A stretch of DNA of 64,000 nucleotides. Origin: Marinifilaceae bacterium (GTDB taxonomy: Bacteria > Bacteroidota > Bacteroidia > Bacteroidales > Marinifilaceae). A program made the translations under genes and the position numbers. How positions within the stretch are numbered: the stretch's first letter is position 1; each line of letters opens with the position of its first letter. Below are positions 1 through 9,514 of this stretch, piece by piece. A model generated the notes under the pieces. It saw only the letters and a list, made by a program, of their open reading frames with translations, did no database searches and had not been told where the DNA came from. Location of the stretch: NCBI GenBank assembly GCA_025210485.1, contig JAOARN010000124.1, positions 91,176-155,175 on the forward strand, given 5' to 3'.

Positions 1-675
1 GGTGTTGCAGATTGTGAGACTTTAAGCAATATTTTTACTCCTAAATTCAAAGCTAGTCCAGAAGACATGAAGCTAATCAACAAAATCTTAAAAATGTTGA
101 ATAGACAAGAGTGTGAGGATATTCAGCTTTATGCAATGGTAGCAGAGAAGAAATATAGCCTTGAACCTAATTCAAGATCAGCAGCTAACTTGGCAAAAAT
201 GTTCTTCAAGAAAAGAGAATTTGCTAAAAGTAAAAAATACTTCGAAGAAGCAATCAAACAAGAAGAAGACAAAGAAGTTAAGTGTGACTTATTGTTAAAA
301 TTAGCAACTATTGCTCTTTCAGAAGGAGGAACAAATGTTCAAAAAACAAAAAAATATGCACTTCAAGCATTGGCTCTTAATCCAAATGCAGGTAAAGCTT
401 ATTTATTAATTGGTAAAGCTTATGCTTCATGGTCAAAAAAATATGGTCAAAAACCTATTGAAAGAAAGACTGTTTATTGGGCAGCTGTTGATAAATTTAG
501 AAAAGCTAAAAAAGTAGATGCAAGCGTAGCTGAAGAAGCACAAAAATTAATTTCAACTTACAGTAAATATTTCCCTGGAAAAGAAGAAGCATTCTTCGAA
601 GGATGGAAAAATGGTCAGTCATACAAAGTTGGCTCATGGATTAACGAGAATACAACAATTCGTTTAATTGAATAA
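1..675 (+). CDS. TPR-repeat protein, 5' end outside window
   Basis: The frame is open from the first base, so the gene begins upstream; an internal Met codon lies at 67. The visible 224 residues are helical and Lys/Glu-rich and carry tetratricopeptide-like units, for example around ANLAKMFFKKREFAKSKKYF and GKAYLLIGKAYASW. TPR proteins are protein-interaction scaffolds, and the partner here is unknown. It ends two bases before the lptC-like gene, so the two are probably cotranscribed, and it may belong to an envelope-biogenesis operon. The TPR fold is fairly sure; the specific function is not known. Confidence 0.75.
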   Translation, partial: GVADCETLSNIFTPKFKASPEDMKLINKILKMLNRQECEDIQLYAMVAEKKYSLEPNSRSAANLAKMFFKKREFAKSKKYFEEAIKQEEDKEVKCDLLLKLATIALSEGGTNVQKTKKYALQALALNPNAGKAYLLIGKAYASWSKKYGQKPIERKTVYWAAVDKFRKAKKVDASVAEEAQKLISTYSKYFPGKEEAFFEGWKNGQSYKVGSWINENTTIRLIE

Positions 676-677
676 TT

Positions 678-1271
678 TTGAATAGTTTGAACATATATAT
701 AAAAAGCATTGTAGGCATTATATTGACTACAATGCTTTTCTCATGTGAGAATAGCATTAAAGAGGTAAATAAAGTTACCAAAAAAGACAATACCCCCCTA
801 CTTTCGGGAGAAAATGTAGATTTTACATATACAGATTCAACCAAAACAATATACAAAGCCAGAGCAATTGAATTTATTCAGGTAAAAAAGGAGGATGAAG
901 AATATTACGAATTTCCAAAAGGAGGTTTTCTAAATTCATTCAACGAAGATGAAGTTTCAGAATGGGAAATAAAAGCCGACTATGCAAAACATTTTATTAA
1001 AGAACAATTATGGGAATTAAGAAATAATGTTGTTGCAAAGGGTACAGATGGAAAGATTATAAATACCGAGCTTTTATACTGGGATCAAAAAAAAGGAAGA
1101 ATCTATTCAGATAGATACGTAAGAATAACCACAGCAGATGGTCAGGTTTTAGAAGGGAATAGTTTCGAATCGGACGATAAACTTAATAAGATAGTTTTAA
1201 GTAAAGTTAAGGGAGAATTACTAATAGATTCTGATAAAACAAAACAACCGCAAAAAGATGCAAACAAATAA
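678..1271 (+). CDS. lptC: LptC-like LPS export periplasmic protein (lipoprotein)
   Basis: LptC links the inner-membrane LptBFG extractor to the periplasmic LptA bridge in lipopolysaccharide export. The 197-residue product starts with a hydrophobic segment ending in a lipobox-like LFSC. It continues with a beta-rich domain containing the pattern expected of LptC/OstA folds (WEIKADYAKHF, LLYWDQKKGRIYSD, GQVLEGNSFESD). The start chosen is TTG at 678; a second TTG at 687 would also keep the signal segment, and no ATG does. It overlaps the next small gene by 14 bp, which suggests translational coupling. The family call rests on motif pattern and on the usual Bacteroidota neighbourhood with a TPR gene and a CorC/GldE-type gene. 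Confidence 0.8.
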   Translation: MNSLNIYIKSIVGIILTTMLFSCENSIKEVNKVTKKDNTPLLSGENVDFTYTDSTKTIYKARAIEFIQVKKEDEEYYEFPKGGFLNSFNEDEVSEWEIKADYAKHFIKEQLWELRNNVVAKGTDGKIINTELLYWDQKKGRIYSDRYVRITTADGQVLEGNSFESDDKLNKIVLSKVKGELLIDSDKTKQPQKDANK

Positions 1272-1494
1272 TAGTCAAAAAGAAATAGAAAAAAGACTTA
1301 GAAAAAAAGAATTTATTCTAGAAATAATATGGCTAATTGTGCTTATTGCAAGCTTGACAGGAGCAATATACAAAACCTATACTACTAGTTTCTCGAAAGG
1401 AATGGTTTTATACATCATTGCAGGCTTATCCCTAATGATGTACTCATCTCGTCGTTACCTCAGAAAAACAAGGGAAAACAACTCAAGCAAATAA
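1258..1494 (+). CDS. small two-helix membrane protein
   Basis: A 78-residue protein with a charged N-terminus, a hydrophobic helix at about 20-40 (IIWLIVLIASLTGAIY), a second at about 50-66 (MVLYIIAGLSLMMY) and a basic C-terminus. I do not recognise a named family. It overlaps the 3' end of lptC by 14 bp and sits before the CorC/HlyC-type gene, a position where small membrane proteins occur in related Bacteroidota. An accessory role in envelope assembly is a guess from context only. Confidence 0.6.
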   Translation: MQTNNSQKEIEKRLRKKEFILEIIWLIVLIASLTGAIYKTYTTSFSKGMVLYIIAGLSLMMYSSRRYLRKTRENNSSK

Positions 1495-1499
1495 AAAAG

Positions 1500-1538
1500 T
1501 TTCTACTGAGTTTGTTCAAAACTAAAATTCAGTAGAAA
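1500..1538 (+). terminator. hairpin after the lptC operon
   Basis: A 10-bp perfect stem (TTTCTACTGA at 1500-1509, TCAGTAGAAA at 1529-1538) with a 19-nt loop lies just after the stop at 1494. It is followed by AT-rich sequence but no clean T run. It probably ends or attenuates the TPR-lptC transcript. Confidence 0.5.
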
Positions 1539-1699
1539 TAATAAATTTCCAAAAGCTAAGTAACTTATCAAATACAAAGAGGTTTTCGAAATTATTAATC
1601 ACAAAATAATTATAAATCATCTATTTTTCTTTTTAATATAATATTGTGATTAAAATTATAATATACTAAATTTGTTCAAAACAACAGTATATTTTATTA

Positions 1700-2956
1700 A
1701 TGAACGAGATACTAATTATCATTTTAATGCTGGCATTATCAGCATTCTTTTCAGGCATGGAAATAGCCTACATATCTGCTAACAAACTCAAGTTAGAAAT
1801 GGATTTAAAGAAAAATACACTTTCTGCTAAAATCATTTCGATATTTGACAACAAACCCGAATATTATATTAGCTCAATGCTAGTAGGGAACAATATAGCA
1901 TTGGTAATATATGGGATTGTATTTGCAAAACTAATAGAACCCCAAATTCATAATTATATACAAGCAGAGATTCCTGTATTATTAGTTCAGACATTTTTAT
2001 CAACAATACTAATACTCGTAACTGCAGAATTTTTACCAAAGACAATATTTCGCTTCAATCCCAATTTAGCACTTAATATTTTTTCTATACCTATTTTTAT
2101 ATTTTATATAATTTTCTATCCTGTTAATTTATTAAGTATTTCGCTTTCTAATGGAATCATCAGTAAGGTATTCAGATCTAGTAGCTCTCAAACTAGCAGA
2201 AAACGTATTTTTGGCAAAGTAGACCTAAATAATCTTGTAGAGCAAGTGAATGAAAATGCAGATGAAAGCATGACTGATAATCATGACTTAAAACTGTTTA
2301 AAAATGCACTTGACTTCTCAAATGTAAAACTCAGAGAATGCATGATACCTCGTAATGAAATACATGCTCTTGAGATAGAATCAAGCCTTGATGAATTATT
2401 AAACGAATTTATAATAACAGGTTATTCTAGAATTTTGATTTACAAAGAATCAATAGAAAATATTATAGGTTATGTACATTCATCAGTTATATTCAAGAAT
2501 CCTGAAAACATCAAATCTGCATTAAGTAAAATATTATTTGTACCTGAAACAATGCCTGCACACAAACTACTTAGTATGTTCACAAAAGAACAAAAGAGCG
2601 TTGCTGTAGTTGTTGACGAATTTGGAGGTACAGCAGGAATGGTTACAATCGAGGATATAATGGAAGAAATATTTGGAGAAATTGAAGACGAACATGATAA
2701 TACAGATTTAGTAGAAATTCAATTATCCGAAAAGGAATTTATATTTTCAGGTAGGTTTGAGATTGATTTCATAAATGACAAATACAAACTTAGCATCCCT
2801 GAGATGGATGAATACGAAACCTTTAATGGATTAATTCTATACCACAACGAAAATATCCCAAAGAATAATGAAATATTAGATTTCGATAATTATCATATTC
2901 AAATCTTAGAGGCTGGAAACACAAGAGTTGAAAAAATAAAACTCATCATAAAGTAA
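1700..2956 (+). CDS. CNNM/CorC (hemolysin-family, GldE-like) transporter protein
   Basis: A 418-residue protein with the three-part CNNM/CorC layout. An N-terminal DUF21 membrane region of four hydrophobic segments (about 1-160) begins LALSAFFSGMEIAYIS. A CBS pair (about 200-325) contains MIPRNEIHALE and VAVVVDEFGGTAGMVTIEDI. The C-terminal CorC_HlyC domain (about 335-418) contains FNGLILYHNENIPKN. The family handles Mg2+ or related divalent cations; in Flavobacteria a paralogue, GldE, is linked to gliding and T9SS. Which of these applies cannot be decided from sequence alone. It follows the lptC gene in the same direction after a 205-bp gap that holds a hairpin. Confidence 0.85.
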   Translation: MNEILIIILMLALSAFFSGMEIAYISANKLKLEMDLKKNTLSAKIISIFDNKPEYYISSMLVGNNIALVIYGIVFAKLIEPQIHNYIQAEIPVLLVQTFLSTILILVTAEFLPKTIFRFNPNLALNIFSIPIFIFYIIFYPVNLLSISLSNGIISKVFRSSSSQTSRKRIFGKVDLNNLVEQVNENADESMTDNHDLKLFKNALDFSNVKLRECMIPRNEIHALEIESSLDELLNEFIITGYSRILIYKESIENIIGYVHSSVIFKNPENIKSALSKILFVPETMPAHKLLSMFTKEQKSVAVVVDEFGGTAGMVTIEDIMEEIFGEIEDEHDNTDLVEIQLSEKEFIFSGRFEIDFINDKYKLSIPEMDEYETFNGLILYHNENIPKNNEILDFDNYHIQILEAGNTRVEKIKLIIK

Positions 2957-3258
2957 GCTTTGTTTTTTCTTTTAAATATAATTAAACCACAAGCATACAA
3001 AATTCAAATCTTTTGAAAAAAATATTAGCATAACAAAACATAATATGCTAACTATCAAAACTGACAAAAACAAGAAATCAGAATTAGCAATTTATTACTT
3101 TGACTTATTTTATATCTATGCTATATTAGAATAAAATAATAGCTTGGAACAAATCATTTGATTCACATATTCCACGTTTATACTTTATAGAGCAATCGTA
3201 TAAGAACCCCTCGCATAAAAAGCTAACTTGAATTAAGTTTCATTCAGATTTTAAAACC
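2957..3258. other. intergenic, no gene seen
   Basis: An AT-rich 302-bp gap between two plus-strand genes. I see no ORF, RNA or strong hairpin. It presumably carries the promoter of the YqgE gene. Confidence 0.6.
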
Positions 3259-3846
3259 ATGGATAATAAATTTAATATTCTAAACTTTGGCAGTCGAAAT
3301 AAAATACCACAAAAAGGAGATCTTATAATCTCGGAGCCGTTCTTAAAAGAAAAATACTTCAGTAGATCCGTTATACTAATTGCACAAGATAACGAGAATG
3401 GAGTTGTTGGTTTTATTTTAAACAAACTTGCAGAATTAAAAATCAATCAAATCATACCAGCCTATGATGATAAATACAATGCATTTTTGGGTGGTCCAGT
3501 TGAAAACTCAAGATTTTATTATATACACAGACTATCTGAATTAATTCCTAATAGCATACATATAATCGGTGATTTATATTGGGGTGGCGATTTTTCGGTA
3601 ATAAAAGAACTAATAAAAGAAGGAAGATTAGACTACGACAAAATTAAATTTTTTGTAGGCTATTCTGGATGGAAAAAAGAGCAACTTATAGAAGAAGTGG
3701 AGGAAAACTCATGGCTTATATGCAAAATGGATAATGAATTTAATTTGTTTCTGGATTTCGAAAATATGTGGAAAGAATGTATGTCAAGTCTAGGAGGTAA
3801 ATATCAAATATGGTCTGAATTTCCTGAGAATCCGAATATGAATTAA
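3259..3846 (+). CDS. YqgE/AlgH family protein
   Basis: A 195-residue protein that starts with the family's typical KGDLIISEPFL segment, followed by RSVILIAQDNENGVVGFILN and FLGGPVENSRFYYIHR. These are the conserved blocks of the DUF179 (YqgE/AlgH) family. The length matches the family (about 180-200). The biochemical role is not established; AlgH affects alginate regulation in Pseudomonas, and YqgE is widely conserved. It appears monocistronic, with over 230 bp to the next gene. Confidence 0.9.
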   Translation: MDNKFNILNFGSRNKIPQKGDLIISEPFLKEKYFSRSVILIAQDNENGVVGFILNKLAELKINQIIPAYDDKYNAFLGGPVENSRFYYIHRLSELIPNSIHIIGDLYWGGDFSVIKELIKEGRLDYDKIKFFVGYSGWKKEQLIEEVEENSWLICKMDNEFNLFLDFENMWKECMSSLGGKYQIWSEFPENPNMN

Positions 3847-4080
3847 GTATAGTAAAATCAAAAATAAGTTTAATATTTTTTAAAAAGAATTTATATTCTA
3901 TACAAATTGATTTAAAATAATTAATTTTACCAATAGTTTTAAAGCTTAGATTCAATACAAGTTTTAAAACTAAATCAGATACAATTCAAATATATTAAAA
4001 CGGAACAATATTTGAGTTATAAAGTAGTTATATTAGAAACTAACTACCAAGACAATAGTATTAATCACAGATTCATTATT

Positions 4081-4479
4081 ATGATTAGATTTATAAAAAT
4101 ACTACTACCAATATTTATCTTTCTAGGAATATCGACTATTGCTAATGCGCAAGTTGTTATACCAAGTGAGATAGTAAAATCATTTTCAAAAGGGGATTCT
4201 GAAACGCTTTCCAAATATTTTGAAGAAAAAATAGAATTATCTATCAACAAGAAAGAAAATATTTATAGTAGAACTCAGGCAAAACAAATATTGGCAAACT
4301 TTTTTAAGAAAAACCAAGCTGTACTTTTCACGAAAAAACATATCGGAGGAAAAAATAATTCGCACTATGTAGTTGCCAATTTAAAAACAAAAGCAGGAGT
4401 ATTTAATGTTAACTTTCTATTGAAAAAAAACTCCAAAGGAAAACTTAAAATGCAAAGGTTAAGAATTGAAAAAGCTTAA
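4081..4479 (+). CDS. secreted DUF4783-type protein
   Basis: A 132-residue protein with a signal peptide (hydrophobic FIKILLPIFIFLGIS, then ANAQ as a likely signal peptidase I site). The mature part (IVKSFSKGDSETLSKYFEEK, then ILANFFKKN) has the NTF2-like pattern of the Bacteroidota DUF4783 family. The ATG at 4081 is chosen because it places the signal peptide at the N-terminus. An in-frame TTG at 4012 would add 23 non-hydrophobic residues. Function unknown; probably periplasmic. A strong terminator follows at once. Confidence 0.75.
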   Translation: MIRFIKILLPIFIFLGISTIANAQVVIPSEIVKSFSKGDSETLSKYFEEKIELSINKKENIYSRTQAKQILANFFKKNQAVLFTKKHIGGKNNSHYVVANLKTKAGVFNVNFLLKKNSKGKLKMQRLRIEKA

Positions 4480-4481
4480 AT

Positions 4482-4521
4482 AAAAAAAGCTGAAAGATAG
4501 TTTGTCTTTCAGCTTTTTTTA
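4482..4521. terminator. bidirectional intrinsic terminator
   Basis: A perfect stem (AAAAAAGCTGAAAGA paired with TCTTTCAGCTTTTTT) flanked by A and T runs lies between the convergent genes ending at 4479 (+) and 4539 (-). It can serve both strands. Confidence 0.9.
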
Positions 4522-4538
4522 TTCCATATCTATTGGTT

Positions 4539-5714
4539 TTATTTACCAATAATAGGAGATCTAAGGAACTCTATATTTCTATCGAACATATATCGATATG
4601 TATGATGAGTTTTCACAACTTTAGCGCCTATATGTTCCATTACATGCATCATTCGAGGATTAAAATCTCCAATCCAATTCATTTCAAGACTTGAAAAAGG
4701 GAATTTATGATCTACTCCATATCCACAAAATTTGTAGATCATAGCTGCTTCAATCCCACGCTTTTGAAACTCAGGAATCACTCCAAATATTAGCCCTAAA
4801 GCATTTTTGTTTTTCTTGAAAAACTTATAGTTTATAAATTGAAGTTTATTCCACAAACTCAGCTTTCCATTAACATTTACTAAAAACTCATTTAAATCAG
4901 GCATCATGATAAAGAATCCAATAGGTTTATCCTCATAGTATGCAAACCACATAAGCTTATCGTAGAGAATTGGTTTTAATTCCTTAAATATATTATTAGC
5001 ATCATCAAGGCTGATTTCTTCGGCACCAGGAATGTCATTAATCCAAGCTTTATTATATATTTCTACAAAATCAGAAATATACTTATCACTATTTGCTTTT
5101 TCGAAATGTTTTACTGAATATGATTTATTCTGTTCTAATCGTTTTGCCTTCCAAACAATGATTTCACTTAGATTATCTAAAACAAATTCTGTCTTATACG
5201 CATATTGCTTAAAATACAGCTTAAACCCATATGCTTCAAACAAATCCTTATAATAATCGTGATGTATAGACATACCATAAACAGGTCTTCCTTCGCCTTC
5301 AATATAGAGCCCCCACCACATATTTCGATCACCTAGATTTATTGGACCATCCATAGCCTCAACACCTTTAGCAAGCAACCATTTTTTGCATGCATCGAAT
5401 AGCATAGAAGCTGCCCTTTGATCATTAATGCACTCGAAGAATCCCATACCTCCAGTAGGCTGATCGTAAACATTTACTGTTTTGGGGTCAATAAAAGCAG
5501 CTACTCTACCAACACACCCATTATTTTGATAGATTAGATATCTAATACAATCTCCTTTTTGGAGTAATTTGTTTTTCGTTTTATCAAAAACATTTTCAAT
5601 ATCTGAATCCAAAGGTCTGATCCAGGTTTTATGATTCTTATATAATTTAATTGGAAGTTTTAAAAAATCCTCTCTAGTAATGTCACTATCAACTTCAACT
5701 AATTTAAAATCCAT
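4539..5714 (-). CDS. GNAT-fold acyltransferase-like protein
   Basis: A 391-residue cytosolic protein. The N-terminal half contains GRVAAFIDPKTVNVYDQPTG and a block on naming 'GPINLGDRNMWWGLYIEG'; the C-terminal half has a GNAT-like acetyl-CoA region (PEFQKRGIEAAMIYKF) and a tail ending near RYMFDR. Proteins of this type are common and mostly unstudied in Bacteroidota. I start it at the ATG at 5714 (MDFKLVEV); an upstream in-frame Met at 5780 would run into the neighbouring gene. It lies 1 bp downstream of the flippase-like gene, so the two are almost certainly one transcript. The substrate is unknown. Confidence 0.7.
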   Translation of the reverse strand: MDFKLVEVDSDITREDFLKLPIKLYKNHKTWIRPLDSDIENVFDKTKNKLLQKGDCIRYLIYQNNGCVGRVAAFIDPKTVNVYDQPTGGMGFFECINDQRAASMLFDACKKWLLAKGVEAMDGPINLGDRNMWWGLYIEGEGRPVYGMSIHHDYYKDLFEAYGFKLYFKQYAYKTEFVLDNLSEIIVWKAKRLEQNKSYSVKHFEKANSDKYISDFVEIYNKAWINDIPGAEEISLDDANNIFKELKPILYDKLMWFAYYEDKPIGFFIMMPDLNEFLVNVNGKLSLWNKLQFINYKFFKKNKNALGLIFGVIPEFQKRGIEAAMIYKFCGYGVDHKFPFSSLEMNWIGDFNPRMMHVMEHIGAKVVKTHHTYRYMFDRNIEFLRSPIIGK

Positions 5715-5715
5715 A

Positions 5716-6729
5716 CTAAACTGTTTGTAATTTTCTTTTTTTCTCGTTAAAAAATGGAAGTAAAATAACAGATATTGCACCTAAAACAATAATCATAGAT
5801 GTTTGTGCTCCATGCACCACAAAGGCAAAACTTGCTGCTTGAGTCTCAATATTTGGAACATTAGGCAGGTATACCATCAAAGTACCTATAACAAAAAAGT
5901 GCCATGCCCCCATACCTCCTTGAACTGGCAATACCATTCCTATACTACTAAGAACAAAAACTGTAAGACCAGCAATTGGAGCCAAACCTGAAGTAAATTC
6001 AAATGCAAAGAAGCATAAATATGTCATCATATAGTACATTACCCAGATAAAGACAGTGTGTAAAATAAACCTCCATTTGTTTTCTAAATTCTTAATAGCC
6101 TTAAATCCATTAGAGAAATTCTTAATAGCGTTATCTATCTTCTTAAATATAATAGTATTCTTAAATTTCTTTCTCAACAAATAAAAAACAGCAGCAATAG
6201 TCAACACAACAATCAGACTAATAGGAGATGCAAACACCTTCTTAGCGCTTTCGCCTACCTTAGGATTTTCGTCCAAGAATAATAAAATCTGATTAAATTG
6301 TGTAATCAAAGCAAGCATCATAAATATAAGAAGCATAACCAAATCAAGCACCCTTTCCATCACTACTGTACCAACTAACTTGGGAAAAGAAACACCTTCG
6401 TATTTTGATATAATACCACAACGCGATATTTCACCCATTCGAGGTAAAGCAAGATTTGCAAAATAAGCAACCATAACAGCCAGAAAAGTATTAATGGTTC
6501 GTGGATTTTTTCCCAAAGGAGCAATTAGCATATTCCATCTAAGCGTGCGGCTAAAATGGCTAAGCAAACCACAAAAAAGAGAAAGAATAATCCAAAAGAA
6601 ATTTACTTCATTTTTAATATTAGAAATCATCTCAATGAAATCAAAATCTTTATATACATACCAGAAAAGTCCTATTCCAGCGCCAAAAAAGAATGCAAAT
6701 TTTATAAGGTTGATTAATTTTTTCTTCAA
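5716..6729 (-). CDS. flippase-like / lysylphosphatidylglycerol synthase TM-domain protein
   Basis: A 337-residue polytopic membrane protein with about eight hydrophobic segments and the hallmarks of the LPG_synthase_TM (UPF0104/AglD-like) family: FSRTLRWNMLI near 60-70, YFANLALPRMGEISRC near 90-105, MERVLDL near 125, and GGMGAWHFFVIGTL in the C-terminal third. The family moves or synthesises lipids in the membrane; the C-terminal lysyltransferase domain of MprF is absent. It is the first gene of a two-gene minus-strand operon with the GNAT-like gene, which suggests that the pair modifies or transports an envelope lipid (inference). Confidence 0.85.
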   Translation of the reverse strand: MKKKLINLIKFAFFFGAGIGLFWYVYKDFDFIEMISNIKNEVNFFWIILSLFCGLLSHFSRTLRWNMLIAPLGKNPRTINTFLAVMVAYFANLALPRMGEISRCGIISKYEGVSFPKLVGTVVMERVLDLVMLLIFMMLALITQFNQILLFLDENPKVGESAKKVFASPISLIVVLTIAAVFYLLRKKFKNTIIFKKIDNAIKNFSNGFKAIKNLENKWRFILHTVFIWVMYYMMTYLCFFAFEFTSGLAPIAGLTVFVLSSIGMVLPVQGGMGAWHFFVIGTLMVYLPNVPNIETQAASFAFVVHGAQTSMIIVLGAISVILLPFFNEKKRKLQTV

Positions 6730-7187
6730 AATATTTTAATTTTAAAATTGTTATCGAAAAATTTCGAACTTAGTTTGAATTGTTATTTTAAGTAGTATTT
6801 TTGTCAAATTCAAAATAATTATCACATACAGAGCTAATTTACAAAAACATAATATTATAGAACTAATAATAATATCTTTTAATATTATATTGAGTATAGT
6901 TTTGATAATTACAAAATGCAAAAGACAAAATACAAAAATAAACAAATGTTTGAGAACTCATTGATTTAGACAAAATTTTAGGACTTTTTAAATATATAAC
7001 TAGTTATTTTAAAGTTTGATACCGACATACAAACTAGAAAACTAAGTTTTACTCCTACTCTTGTAAGCTTTCTAAATCAAATCTATATAAGCATATTTAT
7101 TTTTTTATATATTATAAAAAATTTATTCCGGTTTTATATATTTATATTAAATCGTTTAAATAAAAGTATACATTTAAACCAACTATT
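6730..7187. other. divergent promoter region, no gene seen
   Basis: A 458-bp AT-rich gap between the flippase gene (-) and rsmA (+). The only open frame (6751-6945, minus) is compositionally ordinary AT-rich translation with no recognisable motif, so I leave it out. Promoters for both flanking genes must lie here. Confidence 0.6.
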
Positions 7188-7967
7188 ATGAAACAAGTAA
7201 AGGCAAAAAAGCATTTGGGACAGCATTTTTTGAGGGATATGAATATTGCCAAAAAGATCGTTGACAGTTTAAGTGTATCCGACAATACCAATGTTGTTGA
7301 GATAGGTCCTGGAATGGGGGTGCTAACACAATTTGTTATTAACAAAAATGTGAATAATTTTAAGCTTATAGAACTTGATGGTGAATCAGTAGTATACCTT
7401 AAGGAACATTATCCTCAATTAACAGAAAGTATTATCGAAGGTGATTTTTTAAAGCTAGACTTGTCAAAGGTATTTGACTCAAAATACTCTATAATAGGTA
7501 ATTTCCCATACAATATTTCATCTCAAATATTTTTTAAAGTATTAGAAGAAAAAGATAAAGTGGACGAAGTAGTATGTATGATACAAAAAGAAGTTGCCGA
7601 AAGAATTTGTGAAAAACCGGGCAGCAAAACATATGGAATACTTAGCGTACTGTTGCAAGCCTATTATGATATTGAATATCTATTTACTGTTGGAGAAAAA
7701 GTTTTTGACCCACCACCGAAAGTAAAATCAGCTGTAATAAGATTAAAACGTAACTCGGTTATAAAATTAGAATGTGATCATAAATTATTTTTCAGAGTCG
7801 TTAAAACAGGATTTAATCAACGTCGAAAAACACTTCGCAACTCATTAAAACCAGTGCTAAACGGGAAAATACTAGAAGATGAAATTATGAATAAACGTCC
7901 CGAGCAGTTATCTTACAATCAATTTATTGATTTGACTAACAAAATAGAAAAATTATTAGCAGAATAA
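7188..7967 (+). CDS. rsmA: 16S rRNA (adenine1518/1519-N6)-dimethyltransferase
   Basis: RsmA (KsgA) dimethylates two adjacent adenosines in the 3' hairpin of 16S rRNA during small-subunit maturation. The 259-residue product shows the N-terminal [15 protein letters not shown]-binding [13 protein letters not shown] (about 35-48), the acidic IELD, and the catalytic [13 protein letters not shown] (NLPYNI in most members). The C-terminal [10 protein letters not shown] block is also present. The length is typical. The ATG at 7188 puts the QHFL motif in its normal place. A hairpin follows the stop. Confidence 0.97.
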   Translation: MKQVKAKKHLGQHFLRDMNIAKKIVDSLSVSDNTNVVEIGPGMGVLTQFVINKNVNNFKLIELDGESVVYLKEHYPQLTESIIEGDFLKLDLSKVFDSKYSIIGNFPYNISSQIFFKVLEEKDKVDEVVCMIQKEVAERICEKPGSKTYGILSVLLQAYYDIEYLFTVGEKVFDPPPKVKSAVIRLKRNSVIKLECDHKLFFRVVKTGFNQRRKTLRNSLKPVLNGKILEDEIMNKRPEQLSYNQFIDLTNKIEKLLAE

Positions 7968-7975
7968 TCATACAA

Positions 7976-8000
7976 TACTGCTGAAATAAAATCAGCAGTA
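7976..8000 (+). terminator. rsmA terminator hairpin
   Basis: A 9-bp perfect stem (TACTGCTGA at 7976-7984, TCAGCAGTA at 7992-8000) with a 7-nt loop, followed by a pyrimidine-rich stretch, lies 8 bp after the rsmA stop. Confidence 0.7.
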
Positions 8001-8125
8001 AACCTTTTCTATTTTGAATACAAGAATAAAAGCTATTTTTTTTAATGATTAAAATATAGCAGAATCAAAGTAAGACACTAAGTAATATCGATAATAAAGA
8101 TTATTACTCTAAAATCTTTTGTGCT

Positions 8126-9487
8126 ATGAAATTCGAACTTACCAAAGAATACATCGACAATATAAAAGATGTAATAGACAACAAGGATGAAGCAAAAGCT
8201 ATTTCTCTAATGCATGAACTTCATCCCGCAGATATAGCCGAGATATACGACGAGATAAATATAGATGATGCAAAGTTTCTATTTTTATTATTAGATGATG
8301 ATACAGCTGCTGATGTTATTGCTGAATTAGAAGATGACGACAGAATCAGATTCCTAAGAAACTTACCAGTTGATGTTATTGCCAAAAAATTTATTGACAA
8401 GATGGACTCTGATGATGCAGCTGACATTATCGGAACCATGCCTGATGACAAAAAAGAGGAGATATTATCTTATATTGACGATAAGGAACAAGCAGGAGAT
8501 ATTGTAGACCTATTACACTATGAGGCAAATACCGCTGGGGGTTTGATGGCAAAGGAACTAGTTATTGTAAATGAAAACTGGACTGTACTTACCTGCCTCA
8601 GAGAACTTAGCAGACAAGCCGAAGATATAGATGAGATTTACTATGTATATGTTGTCGATGATGATGATATTTTAAAAGGAACAATATCATTAAAAAGAAT
8701 GATATTGAGTCCAACTTCCGCCAAGATTATAAATATATATCAAAACGATATAATGTCGGTACATACTGACGAGAAAGACGAAGATGTGGCTAGACTAATG
8801 GAAAAATACGATCTTGTAGCACTTCCGGTTATTGACAGTATTGGCAGATTGGTTGGAAGAATCACAATTGACGATGTGTTAGATGTAATCAGAGATGAAG
8901 CAGATAAGGATTACCAGCTAGCATCAGGTATTAGTGAAGACATAGAACCTACCGATTCGATTTGGAGACAAACCAGAGCAAGAATTCCATGGCTATTGAT
9001 TGGCCTAGGAGGTGGTATATTAAGTGCTGTTGTGTTATCAGGACATGAAAACAATTTGGCAGTGACTCCCCAATTAGCATTTTTTGTTCCACTGATAACT
9101 GCAATGGGCGGAAACGTAGGAGTTCAGTCTTCGGCAATTATCGTACAAGGATTAGCCAACAATTCTCTTGGTATTGAGAGTACATTTGTTAGGGTAATGC
9201 GAGAATTAGGTGGTTCATTACTAAATGGTATCATTTGTTCGAGTTTGGTGTTTTTATACAATTTCATTTTCAGTGATTCCTATGCATTAACAATGACTGT
9301 GACCGTAGCTCTATTTTCAGTAATAGTGTTTGCTTCTATTTTTGGAACAATAATTCCTCTAATGCTAAATAGAATAAAAATAGACCCCGCACTCGCAACT
9401 GGACCTTTTATTACGACACTCAACGATATCGTTGGATTATTGATATATCTTTCAATAGGAGGATTGTTTTACACATACTTCTCGTAA
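8126..9487 (+). CDS. mgtE: magnesium transporter MgtE
   Basis: A 453-residue Mg2+ channel with the standard order. An acidic MgtE_N superhelical domain (about 1-125) includes LHPADIAEIYDEI. A CBS pair follows (about 130-260). The membrane domain starts at RIPWLLIGLGGGILS and contains the pore signature GGNVGVQSSAIIVQG. The acidic cytosolic domains sense Mg2+ in characterised members. It is followed 27 bp later by a lipoprotein gene and then pssA, and may be cotranscribed with both. Nothing unusual was seen. Confidence 0.95.
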   Translation: MKFELTKEYIDNIKDVIDNKDEAKAISLMHELHPADIAEIYDEINIDDAKFLFLLLDDDTAADVIAELEDDDRIRFLRNLPVDVIAKKFIDKMDSDDAADIIGTMPDDKKEEILSYIDDKEQAGDIVDLLHYEANTAGGLMAKELVIVNENWTVLTCLRELSRQAEDIDEIYYVYVVDDDDILKGTISLKRMILSPTSAKIINIYQNDIMSVHTDEKDEDVARLMEKYDLVALPVIDSIGRLVGRITIDDVLDVIRDEADKDYQLASGISEDIEPTDSIWRQTRARIPWLLIGLGGGILSAVVLSGHENNLAVTPQLAFFVPLITAMGGNVGVQSSAIIVQGLANNSLGIESTFVRVMRELGGSLLNGIICSSLVFLYNFIFSDSYALTMTVTVALFSVIVFASIFGTIIPLMLNRIKIDPALATGPFITTLNDIVGLLIYLSIGGLFYTYFS

Positions 9488-9514
9488 CATATTTAATATA
9501 AGATATCAGAATAT

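Noticed and set aside
9..63. Window-start bases as promoter
   Set aside because: The reading frame of the TPR protein is open through base 1, so this is coding sequence rather than a leader.
4012..4080. Longer N-terminus of the DUF4783 protein from TTG 4012
   Set aside because: It would bury the signal peptide behind 23 polar residues; ATG 4081 gives a standard secretory signal.
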